Origin: Planctomycetaceae bacterium UBA2671
Lineage (GTDB): Bacteria > Planctomycetota > Planctomycetia > Planctomycetales > Planctomycetaceae
Length of the DNA: 64,000 bases
Direction of reading: 5' to 3'
NCBI GenBank assembly: GCA_002359185.1
Contig: DEML01000068.1
Coordinates: 182,492 to 246,491 of the forward strand
The notes under the pieces were generated by a model that was given only the letters and a program-made list of their open reading frames with translations, ran no database searches and was not told where the DNA came from. Of this stretch, positions 44,195-62,000 are shown piece by piece (the stretch's first letter is position 1; each line of letters opens with the position of its first letter). Made by a program: the position numbers and the translations under genes.

Positions 44195-45130
44195 ATGGTT
44201 CGTCAGGGAGCATTTTTGCGTGGTCTTATTGCAGCCACATTCACACCGTTACATGATGATGGAACAATCAATACCGCAGCCATCCCCGAGATGGTCGATC
44301 ATCTTGTGAAGCAAAACATCGCAGGAATGTATGTGCTGGGCAGTACGGGTGAAGGGGTTTCGCTGACTCATGAAGAGCGATGCACGATTGCCGAGGCATT
44401 TGTTGAAGCCGCAGTTGGTCAACTCCCCGTCATTATTCAGTGCGGCTGCGAAAGTCTTTCTCAGGCTCGTCTCCTGGCCACGCACGCCCAAAACATTGGA
44501 GCCGATGCGATCTCCGCTGTCAGTCCCGTTTATTTCAAGCCGGACTCCGTGGAAACGCTCGTCGACTCCATGGCGGAAATCGCTGCGGGTGCTCCTGATC
44601 TGCCTTTCTATTATTATCACATCCCATCCGTCACGGGTGTGAATCTCAACATGGTGGAATTCCTGAAGCTGGGGAGTGATCGAATTCCAAATCTGAGAGG
44701 CATCAAATTCACTTCACTTAATGTCTTTGAGTATCAATCGTGCCTGGAGTTTGCAGGCGATCGATTTGAAATACTGTGGGGATTAGATGAAATGCTCCTC
44801 AGTGGACTGGCAGCCGGTGCTCGTGCAGCGGTCGGCAGTACCTATAACTTTGCGGCTCCGATCTATCATCAACTGATTCAGGCGTTCTCGCAAGGCAACC
44901 TGAATTTAGCCCGAGAACAGCAGTCAAAATCTCAGGAACTGGTTCGTACCTTCTTACCCTACGGACCACGAGCGGCTCAAAAGGCGATCATGTCGATGGT
45001 TGCTGTGGAATGTGGACCGACACGGCTCCCAGTAAAAATGCTGAGCGAATCCCAAATTCAGGATTTACGAAACGACTTAACCAAAATCGGATTCTTCGAT
45101 TGGATTGCTTCCACCAGATCAGAAGGATGA
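44195..45130 (+). CDS. nanA: N-acetylneuraminate lyase-type class I aldolase
   Basis: A 311-residue DapA/NanA-family TIM barrel: RGLIAATFTPLHDDGTIN, GMYVLGSTGEGVSLTHEER, FYYYHIPSVTGVNLNM with the catalytic Tyr and LRGIKFTSLNVFEYQ with the Schiff-base Lys. The YYYHIPSVTG and GIKFTS segments are those of N-acetylneuraminate lyase, which splits sialic acid to ManNAc and pyruvate. The next gene, 9 bases on, encodes a sialate-mutarotase-symporter fusion, which supports this role. Confidence 0.88.
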   Translation: MVRQGAFLRGLIAATFTPLHDDGTINTAAIPEMVDHLVKQNIAGMYVLGSTGEGVSLTHEERCTIAEAFVEAAVGQLPVIIQCGCESLSQARLLATHAQNIGADAISAVSPVYFKPDSVETLVDSMAEIAAGAPDLPFYYYHIPSVTGVNLNMVEFLKLGSDRIPNLRGIKFTSLNVFEYQSCLEFAGDRFEILWGLDEMLLSGLAAGARAAVGSTYNFAAPIYHQLIQAFSQGNLNLAREQQSKSQELVRTFLPYGPRAAQKAIMSMVAVECGPTRLPVKMLSESQIQDLRNDLTKIGFFDWIASTRSEG

Positions 45131-45139
45131 ATTTTTTCG

Positions 45140-47707
45140 ATGAGTATCACGCGCTCGCTCAAGCTCTTAATTTATCTTGTTTCAATTATTATTTCGAACG
45201 GAACGCATGCTGACGCACATGAAATTGAAAATGATAAAGATCGCGAAAAATCCTTACTCGACTGGCAAACCCTGCCTGATCTTCCTAATGAATCAGGTGT
45301 AGCCGGGCCATATGTCGGAGTTCATAACGATGCCCTCATTGTGGCTGGAGGCGCGAACTTCCCCGCGCCTGTCTGGGACAATAGTAAAGTCTGGCATGAC
45401 CGAATTTATGTACTAACCAGAACAGGATCTGACTATGAATGGAAAGATGGGGGCACTCTTCCACGCCCTATAGCCTATGGAGCTGCCGTTTCAACATCAG
45501 AAGGAATTGTATGTATTGGCGGTAATGATTCGACGACAACTTACGCAGATGTCTTTCTCCTGAGTTGGAATCCCGATACGCAGAAAATCAGCCGGGTCGA
45601 CTATCCCGAACTTCCAGAACCATGTGCCGGTGGGCAGGCTGCTCTGCAGGGAAATACGATCTATCTAGCTGGCGGGCAGAATAGTCAAAAATCTGCAATG
45701 AAGAATTTCTGGACACTAGATCTGACAAAGAAAATCGATCCAGAAGCCTTTCACTGGAATCAGCTCGATGAATTTCCCGGCTCTCCTCGAGCCTACAATA
45801 TGACAGTCCAACAGCATAATGGCTATGACGATTGCATCTACGTGATCAGCGGCCGAAATCAACAGGGTGAAACCACAGAGTTCCTGAAAGACGTCTGGGA
45901 ATATACTCCGCGAACAGGTAAGTGGCGACGGCGAGCCGATGCTCCTCGAAGTGTGATGGCTGGCACCGGCATCGGTTACGGACAGAGTCATCTCTTTATC
46001 TTGGGCGGTGATGATGGTGAGAATTTCTTCAAAGCTGACGAACTGCGAGACTATCATCCGGGCTTTCAGCGTGAAGCTCTGAGTTATCACACGATCACCA
46101 ACACCTGGAACTCTGCAGGTCGCACCCCGATGAATCAGGTCACCACCATTCCGGTCATGTGGGACAATAGAATTGTGATTGCCAGTGGTGAAGTTCGACC
46201 CCGCGTACGGACTCCAAAAATATGGAGCATCGCTCCCCAAAGCCACGCAAAAGGTTTTGGGGCAGTCAACTACGGTGTACTCTTTGGGTACCTGCTGGCA
46301 ATGGTGGGAGTCGGTGTTTACTTTGCACGTCGTAATAAAAACACGGATGATTATTTTCGGGGAGGCAGTCATATTCCCTGGTGGGCAGCCGGGTGCAGTA
46401 TTTTCGCTACGATGCTCAGTTCGTTGACTTTCACAGGTATTCCCTCCAAGGCTTTCGCACAGGACTGGGTCTATGCCGTTGGGAATTTTATGATCCCTGT
46501 TGTTGCATTTGCCGGTGTTTACATTGCCCTTCCATTTTACCGTCGGCTTGATGTCACTAGCGCCTACGAATATCTTGAGATTCGCTTCAATCGCAGCGTG
46601 CGATTGTTTGGCAGTGCCAGTTTTACCCTGTTCCATATTTTCCGTATGGCTGTCGTGATGTCGCTCACAGGTCTCGCATTGGCGGTCGCCACGCCGCTGA
46701 CACCAGAACAGTCAGTTCTGTTGATGGGAGTTCTCAGCATTCTCTACTGCACGATGGGAGGAATCGAAGCGGTGATCTGGACCGACACCATTCAAACCGT
46801 CGTTCTGCTGGGTGGTGCTTTATTGGCAATTATTCTGATGATCAACGGGAGCGATGGCGGTTTGAGTGGATCTGCACAACTGGCTTTTGAAGCTGACAAA
46901 TTTCGAATTGCCAATTTTTACTGGGACCCGTCCAGCGCTCAAATCGCACTCTGGGTTGTGGTGGTGGGAGCAATCGGTCAGAACATTTCCTCTTACACGG
47001 CTGATCAAGCGGTCGTTCAGCGATACATGACAACGCCCACGGAAAAACTGGCTGCTCGTTCGATCTGGTTAAACGCCATCATGACAATTCCTGCCACTGT
47101 GCTGTTCTTCGGAATCGGCACCGCTCTGTTTACATTTTATCATTCCCATCCGGAGAGACTTGATCCGACGATTACGACCGATCAGATTTTCCCTCTGTTT
47201 ATTGCGAACGAAATGCCAATCGGTATAGCCGGGCTGATTGTCGCAGGCATTTTCTCTGCCGCTCAATCGACTGTCTCAACCAGCATGAATTCCACTGCGA
47301 CTACCATCGTGACCGATTTCATGCGACCTTTCAATGCCTGCAAAACCGAACGAGGCTACCTGATTTCCGCTCGAACAATCACATTTCTAATGGGCGTCGC
47401 CGGGACATCGTTGGGGCTGATTTTCGTCGATCCGGAAATCAAATCATTATTTGATGCCTTCATCAAAATCATTGGTCTGTTTATGGGAGTTCTCGGCGGA
47501 CTATTCGTTCTGGGAGCGATGACTCGTCGTGCAAACTCCTTCGGAGCTCTCGCAGGTGCGTTTGCCGGAACCGTTTTCATGTTCTATCTCTGGAGATTCA
47601 CAAAAATCAACGGTTTCCTTTATACCGCCAGCGGCATCACGGTTTGCGTTACTGTTGGGTATCTGGCAAGCTTTTTGTGGATAGGTAAAAAATCGGTTCC
47701 TGATTAA
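45140..47707 (+). CDS. NanM-like kelch mutarotase fused to a sodium/solute symporter
   Basis: An 855-residue fusion. Residues 1-24 form a signal peptide. Residues about 40-370 are a kelch beta-propeller (repeated GG and W motifs, IVAGGANFP, IYLAGGQNSQ, IYVISGRNQQ, LFILGGDDGE) of the cyclically permuted mutarotase / N-acetylneuraminate epimerase type. After a short linker begins a sodium:solute symporter (about 385-850) with TDDYFRGGSHIPWWAAGCSIFATMLSSLTFTGIPSKAF and 12-13 helices. The propeller would lie outside and supply the right anomer to its own transporter. With nanA it forms a sialate uptake and cleavage unit; ManNAc kinase and epimerase genes are not in the window. Confidence 0.9.
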   Translation: MSITRSLKLLIYLVSIIISNGTHADAHEIENDKDREKSLLDWQTLPDLPNESGVAGPYVGVHNDALIVAGGANFPAPVWDNSKVWHDRIYVLTRTGSDYEWKDGGTLPRPIAYGAAVSTSEGIVCIGGNDSTTTYADVFLLSWNPDTQKISRVDYPELPEPCAGGQAALQGNTIYLAGGQNSQKSAMKNFWTLDLTKKIDPEAFHWNQLDEFPGSPRAYNMTVQQHNGYDDCIYVISGRNQQGETTEFLKDVWEYTPRTGKWRRRADAPRSVMAGTGIGYGQSHLFILGGDDGENFFKADELRDYHPGFQREALSYHTITNTWNSAGRTPMNQVTTIPVMWDNRIVIASGEVRPRVRTPKIWSIAPQSHAKGFGAVNYGVLFGYLLAMVGVGVYFARRNKNTDDYFRGGSHIPWWAAGCSIFATMLSSLTFTGIPSKAFAQDWVYAVGNFMIPVVAFAGVYIALPFYRRLDVTSAYEYLEIRFNRSVRLFGSASFTLFHIFRMAVVMSLTGLALAVATPLTPEQSVLLMGVLSILYCTMGGIEAVIWTDTIQTVVLLGGALLAIILMINGSDGGLSGSAQLAFEADKFRIANFYWDPSSAQIALWVVVVGAIGQNISSYTADQAVVQRYMTTPTEKLAARSIWLNAIMTIPATVLFFGIGTALFTFYHSHPERLDPTITTDQIFPLFIANEMPIGIAGLIVAGIFSAAQSTVSTSMNSTATTIVTDFMRPFNACKTERGYLISARTITFLMGVAGTSLGLIFVDPEIKSLFDAFIKIIGLFMGVLGGLFVLGAMTRRANSFGALAGAFAGTVFMFYLWRFTKINGFLYTASGITVCVTVGYLASFLWIGKKSVPD

Positions 47708-47924
47708 CTTCGCACTCCCAGACATCTATCACAAATTAATATATAATGGAATGAATACAGGCACGAAGAATGATTTACTGCAGTTTGCAGATTACGTTAG
47801 TGAATTTTTGATAGTCTTAACCCAATATTTCCAATCAATCACCCGCTGCAAGCAATTTACGTTTGTGCTACTTGTTAAAGTGTCACGCAGGCTCAGTGAA
47901 AACATTGGGAATATGGGCATTTCC

Positions 47925-52982
<5,058 letters not shown>

Positions 52983-53077
52983 GATGATCGATTCAATTCA
53001 GTTATCGAGAAATTCAGCTGGAGTGACAATCAATTACTTTTTTGATGCTATCGGGAGGATCGTTTAACAGATTCATT

Positions 53078-56000
53078 TTATGGTACTGATAAAGTGGAGG
53101 GACTCTCTGGCTCGGGTTCTTGCTCTGGCTGGATGCTACCTTCTGGAATGAGGACATCTTTCGGAAGCATTAATTCGGAATCCCCATTTTCTGCAGGTTG
53201 ATCGCTGGGCATCATTTCATCGGCTGTTGGTGGGCGATCCTGCAAGCCATCGCTGTTATCTGCGGGACGTCCGTTTCTCAAGAGTAAATCGTAAACGACT
53301 CGCAAGGTGGTCTCACCCGGTTCCTGCTGGAGAATTTGATATCGTCCGTCCGGTAAATCGTATTTTTCCACAAAACCGACAAAATCGTTCAGAATCATCA
53401 AAGCCTGCTCACCTTCCAAAGTGATCTCTTCGGTCACTTCACCAGCGGCATTGAAAATTCGTAATTTAACCAGTCGTTCCTGCAGAGTCACGACTTCTTC
53501 GACAACCTGAACATTCTCAGTCGTATCCTGATCTTGAATTGTCTCGGTACGTTCTGTAATCACCACTTCGGTGCTGCTGCTGGAGACAGTGCCCAGTTCA
53601 GGAACTTCCACTTTCAAATCGAACGCTATCCCCGAGGCCAATCCTTCGCCGGGCACATCAGCCAGCGACGTTATCGAGGGCAGCAGAACTTCTACACCCG
53701 CTTCAAAGAATGTAATGTTGGGATCATCGATGATTGTCACTGTAATTGGAATTGGTGCAGCCGGGTTGTTCGGATTCGGATTCCCAAAGTAGGTGTGGTT
53801 ATAAGTAAAACTGTCTGGTGTCGGATTGCCTTCAAAATTCGAATCGATCGTGCCATCGGCCCAGTCAACAAAAATCGTATAATTTTGTTCAAAGAAACGA
53901 CCAAAATCTCCAGAAACCGAAGCGGCTCCCGTTGCCATTACCTGAGGCGTGAAGATGTTCTCGAGTAGTGGCAAGTCCTGCACGACGGATCCGGTGGCAC
54001 TGCGGACAATCACGTCCTGATCGATCGTCACTTCATTTCCGGCAAAGCCAGTCACCGATCCTCCGAAGACATCAAACATCACGCCCGCATCATTGAGCAG
54101 TAAATCGTGACCAGCCCGCAGTTCAATCGCTCCGGCTCCAGCCGCAAAGATCGCTCCGTTGACCGTCAAATCGGAAGTCGCATTATTCGGAGCAGCTGCC
54201 AGCGAGATTTCGCCACCTGAAAGATTCACGACTGGAGCATTAACAGTCATGGAAGCATTATTGCTGACTGCAATCCTTCCGCCCCCGGCTCCCTGATTGG
54301 AAATCCCCGAGACACCCGAGAAGGATCCGATCATCAGTTCTGCACCACTTTGATTTTCAATCTGCACTGCTCCACCAGTACTGTTTTCCGCAGCGATGAG
54401 ATTTACCGAGGTCTGCAATGCAGTGCTGGAGCCAATTCCCTGAGCCGCACTGAGGGAGAGTTGATCGGCTCGCAGATTGACAGTGGCATCACCAATAATA
54501 TTGCGAATTTGCCCATTCTGCGAACTCAGCACCAGATCATCGGTCGTCTGGATTTGAGCAACATCGATATTGCTGGTACCATTCAATGACACAAATCCAT
54601 TACCAGCTTCAATCATTGATGTCGCATTCATCACGATCTGGCCGGATGCATCCACCATACCGGCTGATATCAGCAAGTCTCCTCCAGATGTATTGAGCTC
54701 AACCATCGATCCCAATCGCAATGAGTTGGCCACATTCAAGCCGACGTCCCCGCCGTTTGTGTTCACAGAACTGTTCAACAAAAGTTGACTGCCTGTGTCC
54801 GAAGTTGTGATTGACAAGTCACCTCCTGCCAGACTGATTCCCGATCCAGGAGTCGTCGCAGTTACCGTTCCCGTAGAGGAAATCATGACATCACCTGCAG
54901 ACTGCTGATCAATACGATTGATATTTAATGTTGTAGTTTCAGAAATCTCAATATTTCCGGAAGTCGTATTTGTGAAATCAATTCGCTGCACGGACGTTTC
55001 CAGAGCGTTTCCGGAACCAATTCCGTTAGCCGATTGAATAACAACGCGACCAGATTCAGCAATCAAATCGGATCCATCCAGATCCCCGGAATCAGTAACG
55101 GCTGCGGTCGTATTAATGGAAATCGCACTTGAAGAAGTTGAACCGGTCTGGAGTTGCCCAATCGAGACATTTCCAAAGGCTGTGATGCCAATCGTTCCCG
55201 ATGTTGTTGAAATACTGGTCCCGTCAACCATGTTAACGACACCATTCCCAGAAACTCCCGACTGAACCACGATATTACCTGTCGTTGTTGAGACATCCGA
55301 ATCGTTATTCATAACGATATCATTCCCGGCTGATTCCAGTCGAATCTGTCCCGTCGCGGAAGTGACATCCGCAGAGAGAATCAGATTGCCATTGCCGTCG
55401 TTATCGCCATCACCTGCAATCAACTGAATTGCACCGGCATCAGTGGTCGTTACGCTTCCGTCAATTTGTAATGTTCCATCTTCGGTTTGCAGATTGATCG
55501 TCCCCTGTTGATTGGAAACCGAATTGATAATCAGTGAATTGTCACCAGTTCCCTCGACTTCAAACAGTCGGATATTTCCGGAGACAGTATTCGTTGCCAC
55601 AACATCCGTGACATTGGTTTGCAGATCGTCAGTACTTCCAATGCCCGTTGAAGCAAGTAATGTGAGCGACTCTCCGGTGAGATTCGTCACCGTTTCGACC
55701 GCACTTTCAAGGATTGCTCCGCTCCCTTTCGCCAATGTTCCCTGAATGCCTGCGAAGTCTGCTTCAATCGTTATGTCGCCTTGATCACCCAGGCCATCAG
55801 AATTGGCATTGATGGTTGCAATCGTTACATCGCCCGAGGCTCGTAAAGAAATCTCGCCTGCATCGGATAGTATCTGAGCCGTTCCGTTCATCAATATTTC
55901 TGCGGCATCGACTCCATCAACTGCACCAGCAATTTCCTGATTCTCGCCGGCACTGATCAGGATCTCACCAGTCTGATCCGTCTCGACAATGGCCATCGCC

Positions 56001-59000
56001 TGCAGTTCGATATCTTCCGTAGCGGTCAACAGAACATTGCCTGTTCCATTTTCAGCGGCGACTCTTGCATTCAGCTTCAGTGAATTCGGATCCGTTCCGA
56101 TGGCAGAGAGTTGAATGTTCCCTCCACCCGTGTTGACGACATCTGATGTGATCGTAAAGTCGCCGTTGCTGCGAATATCAATTTGATCAGCCGGGGAACC
56201 ATTGTTGATGGAGACTCCAGAAACGGCCTGGATATCGGTGATGGTCAATCCGCCGGAAAGATCGAGAATGTTTATGTCGCCCGACTGAGTCGCGACGGCT
56301 AACTCGTCGATATCCACAATCAAACGGTCATTATCTCCGACTCCCTCGGTCACATCGATCACCAGCGAGCCTGCCTGAATACTCGCATTGCCGCTGCCGC
56401 CATCAATCACCCCGCCGCCCATTGCGGCAGCTGTCAGTTCGACAAGGGCATCGCCGGCATTCAAGTCGACAACAGTAATGTCACCCATCGAGAACGTAGC
56501 TGCTTCAATGGAGACGTTGCCGTTATTCGTCTGGATCTGATTGATAATAATCCCATCGGCCTCAATCACATTCAGAGCTTGACCTGCTCCTGTAACTTCC
56601 GCATCAATCGTGGCAACATCAGTCAACAACGTCGTATCACCACCTGCTGCTCCGGTCACAACAAACAAATCCTGTGCCCTCAGCAAGCCCAGTTCACGAC
56701 CAGCTGGATCAATGATATCGTCCGTGCCAGTCAACCGGAGTTGTCCATTGCCAACATCAATGCCTGCATCTGGCAATACCAGAGTTGTCTCCGACACAAG
56801 GTGCACACGATCTCCAGTTGATGTGACAAGAGCTCCGATATTCGTCCCGATGTCGATTCTTCCTGTCGAAGAAATCACAAGATCGGCTGCTCCGTCCACA
56901 TCCGGAATTAAGCTCGTCGAGCCAATCAGTAGATCGCCCATATGTTTCAGATGAATAGAGCCGCCATCTGCGGTCACTTCAGCCCGTTCAAGTGTTCCCG
57001 TCAATTGCAGATCAATCGCATTCCCTGTCGCCAGTTCAAAACTGTCGATTTCCCCGATCGCATTCACGGCGGAGAAGAATGCATTCCCGGCATTGATTTT
57101 CGTCTGACCATCATTCGAATCAAGAATGGAGTCGGTTGTTGTGAACTGGACATTTCCATCAACCCCACCGGCTCCCATGGTTCCGGCTAATGTGTTGACC
57201 TGCTGGAACAGATTGATCGAACCACCAGTCGCCGTCACGCTCACGTCGCCGCCATTCCCAGCAGTCGTTGAACCATCTCCACCATTTGTGAGAATCAAAC
57301 CGAGATCGACACGTCCATCAGCTGTTGTAACAGTCACCTGTCCGGCATCGCCGCCGGCTCCACCGGCGTTATCTGAGCCTGAGCTTGTGATCGACTGATT
57401 GAGCGTAACATTTCCAGTTCCACGCACATCGAGCGTCACATCTCCGGAATTGGCTCCGACCGCTCCCGTTGTATTCAGCGATCCATCAGCTTCTGTCGTG
57501 ATTCCCGTATCTGCCAGCAACTGCAATTCGCCACCATTTGTGGTAATCGCCTGTTGAATAAGAAGTGAGCCCGTCCCCTGAGCATCGAGCATGACCAACC
57601 CACTCAGCGAAGTGATTCCCGTTCCAGTTTCGAGAACAGTTTGCACTCCCGATTCCGTCACGATAGTCGTTGCACCGTTTGCATTCTGTACGATGGAAAC
57701 AATTTCCAATGCTCCAGAGTTTGAAACACTGATTTCGTTTGCAGTATTTGTGATATCAATTTGATTCACATCGATTTCAAGAGCATCGCCAGTGCCAATA
57801 CCATCAGCCGCCTGGATAACCAGACGCCCGTCGGTCACAAATTCTCGGTCTATATCTCCCGAATCAACCACTCCCCCCATTCGACTTGTGACCTGAATGG
57901 CATTGTCGAAACTGTTATTGGCGACAACGTTAGATACGACAATGTCCTGAGCCGCTTCAAGAATCACAACGGATGTCGATTGAATTGTCGAACCATCATC
58001 CAGCAGAATGTTTCCGTTGGCACCCATACCCCCAGCATCTGAAGTGAGTCGAACTTCTCCGGTTGACTGACTGAAAATTTCACCATTGGACGTCAAATGA
58101 ATCTGCTCAGTCGCATTCAGAACGACATCACCCGCTGCTCCGGCGGATGTGGTATCAAGCGTGGCGTCAATAAGAATGAAATCATCTGCAGACAAGTTGA
58201 TAGAACCAGTATCCGTACTGACATCTCCCAGAATGTTAATCTGGTTCGTATCCACAAATATAGAACCGGCTGAGAACTGATCCTGAATTTCCGTCAAACC
58301 GGTTCCCTGTGTGATCATCAGATCTCCGCTCAAATCGACAGGTGACTGGAAGGTGACGTTCTGAGCGCTGTCGATTGTGAGATCCGTCAGGTTCATCACC
58401 GAACCTGCAAAATCAACCGATCCGGTATTCGATTCCACAAACAGCGATTCTGTACCAGCCGAGCCCGACAGATTGTTATTGAACAGCAGACTGCTGTTTG
58501 CCGTGAATCTCACATCCTGCAGCAGCGTGACATTCCCGGTGAATGTGGCCATCGTGACATCAGCCGTTAATTCACCAACGGTCGCAGTCCCGAAAATCGT
58601 TCCCGACATTGCCGAGGAAGTGACGTTCAATTTTCCAATGCTATTCAGATTCTGCTTAAAGGTGGTGGTCCCCATGCTGGTGACCTGCAGAGAATTGAAA
58701 TCGGATACTTCATCTTCGAACAGCACGTTGGTATCAGAACCAATGACCAGATCGACACCCATTCCATCAGCGGTGACGGTCCCCTGGAAATCAACGTCAG
58801 CAGTCGCATTCAAAGTGAGGTTTGCCTGCACGATGACTGGATTCTGGAAAGTTGCTGAACCGACTGAAATCATTGCCGTATTGAGATTCGTAATTCCGCG
58901 GTTCTCAATCAGCAGCGTATCGACATTGGTCATGTTGGCATTGAGTTGAGTGGTCACACCGGCATCGATTGTCAACATGCCAAAACCGGAAACCAGCCCG

Positions 59001-62000
59001 CCGAATGTAATCGTATCTTCCGCTTTCAGGCTCAATGCGACCGTGTCAGGATCTCCGGTGAGAGTTGATTGGAATTCGATGGAATCCGTCGCAATGAAAG
59101 AAGTGTCCTGATTGATCGTTACCGCTTGAACAAACAGTGCTGATCCCACTGTGATTTGGTCGACATCCATCAGATCGACATTGAAGAATGTCCCGTCATC
59201 GGCATCGGTTCTCAACATTGTCACATCGGAAATATCAGTCGCAAAAGTGACCATTCCCGCTGCAGTGATATCCAGTTTCGCCAGATTGGAAACCGTATCT
59301 GCAAAAGTCACATTCGTACCGGCATCAATATTGAATTCCTGATTTCCATCCAGACCGGCAACCGTGTTCAGGAACTCGGCAGAGGTCGCGGTATTGAGTT
59401 GTGTCGTCTCCATCACAGAAACGACGTTTCCGAATGAGGCGGAGCCGACATCAATGAGATCGGTTTCGATCGACGTGGTTCCATTACCAGCAATAATTAA
59501 CTGACCGATATCTGTCACCTGGCCGTCAAACGTGGTTGTCCCTGTTGCATCAATCTCCAGCCGCAGGAGTGACATGACCGTCGAGCCGAACGTCACATCA
59601 TCTGTGTTTGTGATTTCCAATTCTGATGTGGCTGCATTGCCACTGACAGCAGCCTCGAAACTCAGCAGTCCATCTCCATCGAAAGTGACGACCTGTTCGA
59701 TTTCGACACTGTCACTAAATTGAGCGGTTCCGACCTTCACGTTCAGCATATTGAACTGAGTCGTTCCTCCACCGATTGTTTTGAGGGAATCGACCGCACT
59801 GATATCATCCTCGAAGCGTGTCACCGCCGGCGTATCGATGTTGAGTTCTTCAAAGGTTTGCACAGTCCCTGTAAATTGGACGGCTCCATTCGCATCGATC
59901 AGCAGAACATCGTCGCCACCTGTCCCGGCTAGATTATTGTTGAACGTAACTGTGGTATCGCTGTTTAAAGTCAAATCATTTTCAACAGAGACATCCCCAG
60001 TGAAATCCGCTGAGCCCACTGAAATACTTGCTGCTGCAATTTGAGTCGTCATGCCGGAATCAACAATGAGTTGATCCACATTATTTACGTTTTGCTCGAT
60101 TCGAACGTTATCGGTTGCAGTCACATTCAGCGTCATCAGATCATCAATGGTACCAGCGAATGTCGTGTTCTGACTCGTACTGATGACAAGTGATTCATCA
60201 CCGTCTACTCCATTGAGAGAGCCATTGAAATTAATGTCTCCCGTCGCTGACATCGTGACATCAGTATCAAGTTGAACATCGTCGGTAAATGTTGCCGTGG
60301 TTACTGAAACATTCGAGTTGGTGAAGAGAGTATTACCTCCACCGTTGGTCAAAAGCGTTCCTACACTTGAGATATCACCAGTGAAGCGAGTTTCTCCTGG
60401 GGCAGTGACTGTCAGTGAGGACAGATTTTGAATTTTCCCTGCAACCTGAACCGAGTTGGCATTGATTAGCAGTGTCGACGACATCGTACTGTCGATGGAG
60501 ACATCGGCGGGGGCGCTGACCAGGAAACTGACAAGTCCAGTCGCGACAATACTGGCACTCTGTTCGACAAACAGCGGGTTACCAAAGCTGGCGGTGCCGA
60601 CGGAAATCAAAGCCGTCTCAAAATTTGTCTGGCCTTCTGCTTCAATGGTTAAGTTAGTGACATTCGTGACATCACCACCCAGAGTAATTGATTGACCAGC
60701 AGCAACATTCAGATTGAGATTGGTCAATGTACCAATCGTCGAATCAAAATCGATATCCCCGCCTGCCATCACATCCAGAGAGGCGGACATCGTATCCCCT
60801 GCGACTGGTCCAACAAAATTAACATTGCCAGTGGCAGTCACATTCAATGAGGGCACAATCGTCACTGAATTGCCAAAGGTTGCGTCTCCGACATTGATCA
60901 CATCGGACTCAATCCGTGTAGTTCCTGTTGAGCCGATCGTCAACGTTGTGACATCCGTCACATCACCAAGATCACCCTGGAACAGCAGTGTACCTGATGC
61001 CGTCACATCGAGCAGGGTCAAATCGTTAATCGTATCGCTGAAAGTGACATCATTCGCAGAGGTAATCAGGAATTCATCCAGCGAATCGACACTCCCCGTG
61101 ACACTCACATCTCCAGTCCCGGCTGTCAGTGTCAAATCAAACAGATTCATTGACCCTGAACTGATCGCTCCCGTTATTGAGATCGAGCCGATTCCAGTAT
61201 CCGTTGTAAATATCGAATCCGCATTAATCAGTGTTGATGGAGAATCGAGAACGATGCTTCCACCCTGAGTCGTTAAGACACCCGCATTATTTTGAGCAAA
61301 GCGAAACTGGGTGCCAGCGATTAAAGAGATCACACCATCTTCGGTCGTAATCGATCCATCAGCAGTGAAAGCGATTTCCTGATTCGCTTCCATCATAATA
61401 GTGCCAGCACCAGTCGCCGAAACTGCAGCGGCAATGTTGATGTTGTCTGGTGGATCGATCAGAAAATTGTTATCACCAAACTGGAGTGACTGCAAAATTG
61501 AAAGATCCGATCCTGCTCCTGCAAGAATCGTCAGATCGTATTGTTCCATTGAGAGGTCAGCAGTGTGAAACGTAATATCTCCCGATAGATCGGCTCGACC
61601 AATCGTCAGCACACCCGTTGAAGACAGAGCCTGCAGTTCGGCTTCACTCAAGTTGAATTGGCCAGGGGCAAGGTCTCCAGTAATTCCTCCAAGACCAATT
61701 GTGGATGCCGCGTCCAATGGAATCAGCATGATGCCCGCATTCGCAGTGAACGTTGCAGCCGTATCAATTTCAATGGTCTCAGCCGTAATCGTCAGCACAC
61801 CATTGTTAACGGTCAGTGTGCCACCAAACGTATAGTCAACTGTGACGAGCGACAACTCATTCACATTGAGCGTACCATTGAAAGCGATCGCAGTAGCCGC
61901 ATCGAGAGTCAAAATATCGATATCACTCACATTGGCCAGAGAAATCGTATCAGCAGTGATATTGAGTTCCTCAAGTCCAGTTAGCCCTGTCACTTCTCCA

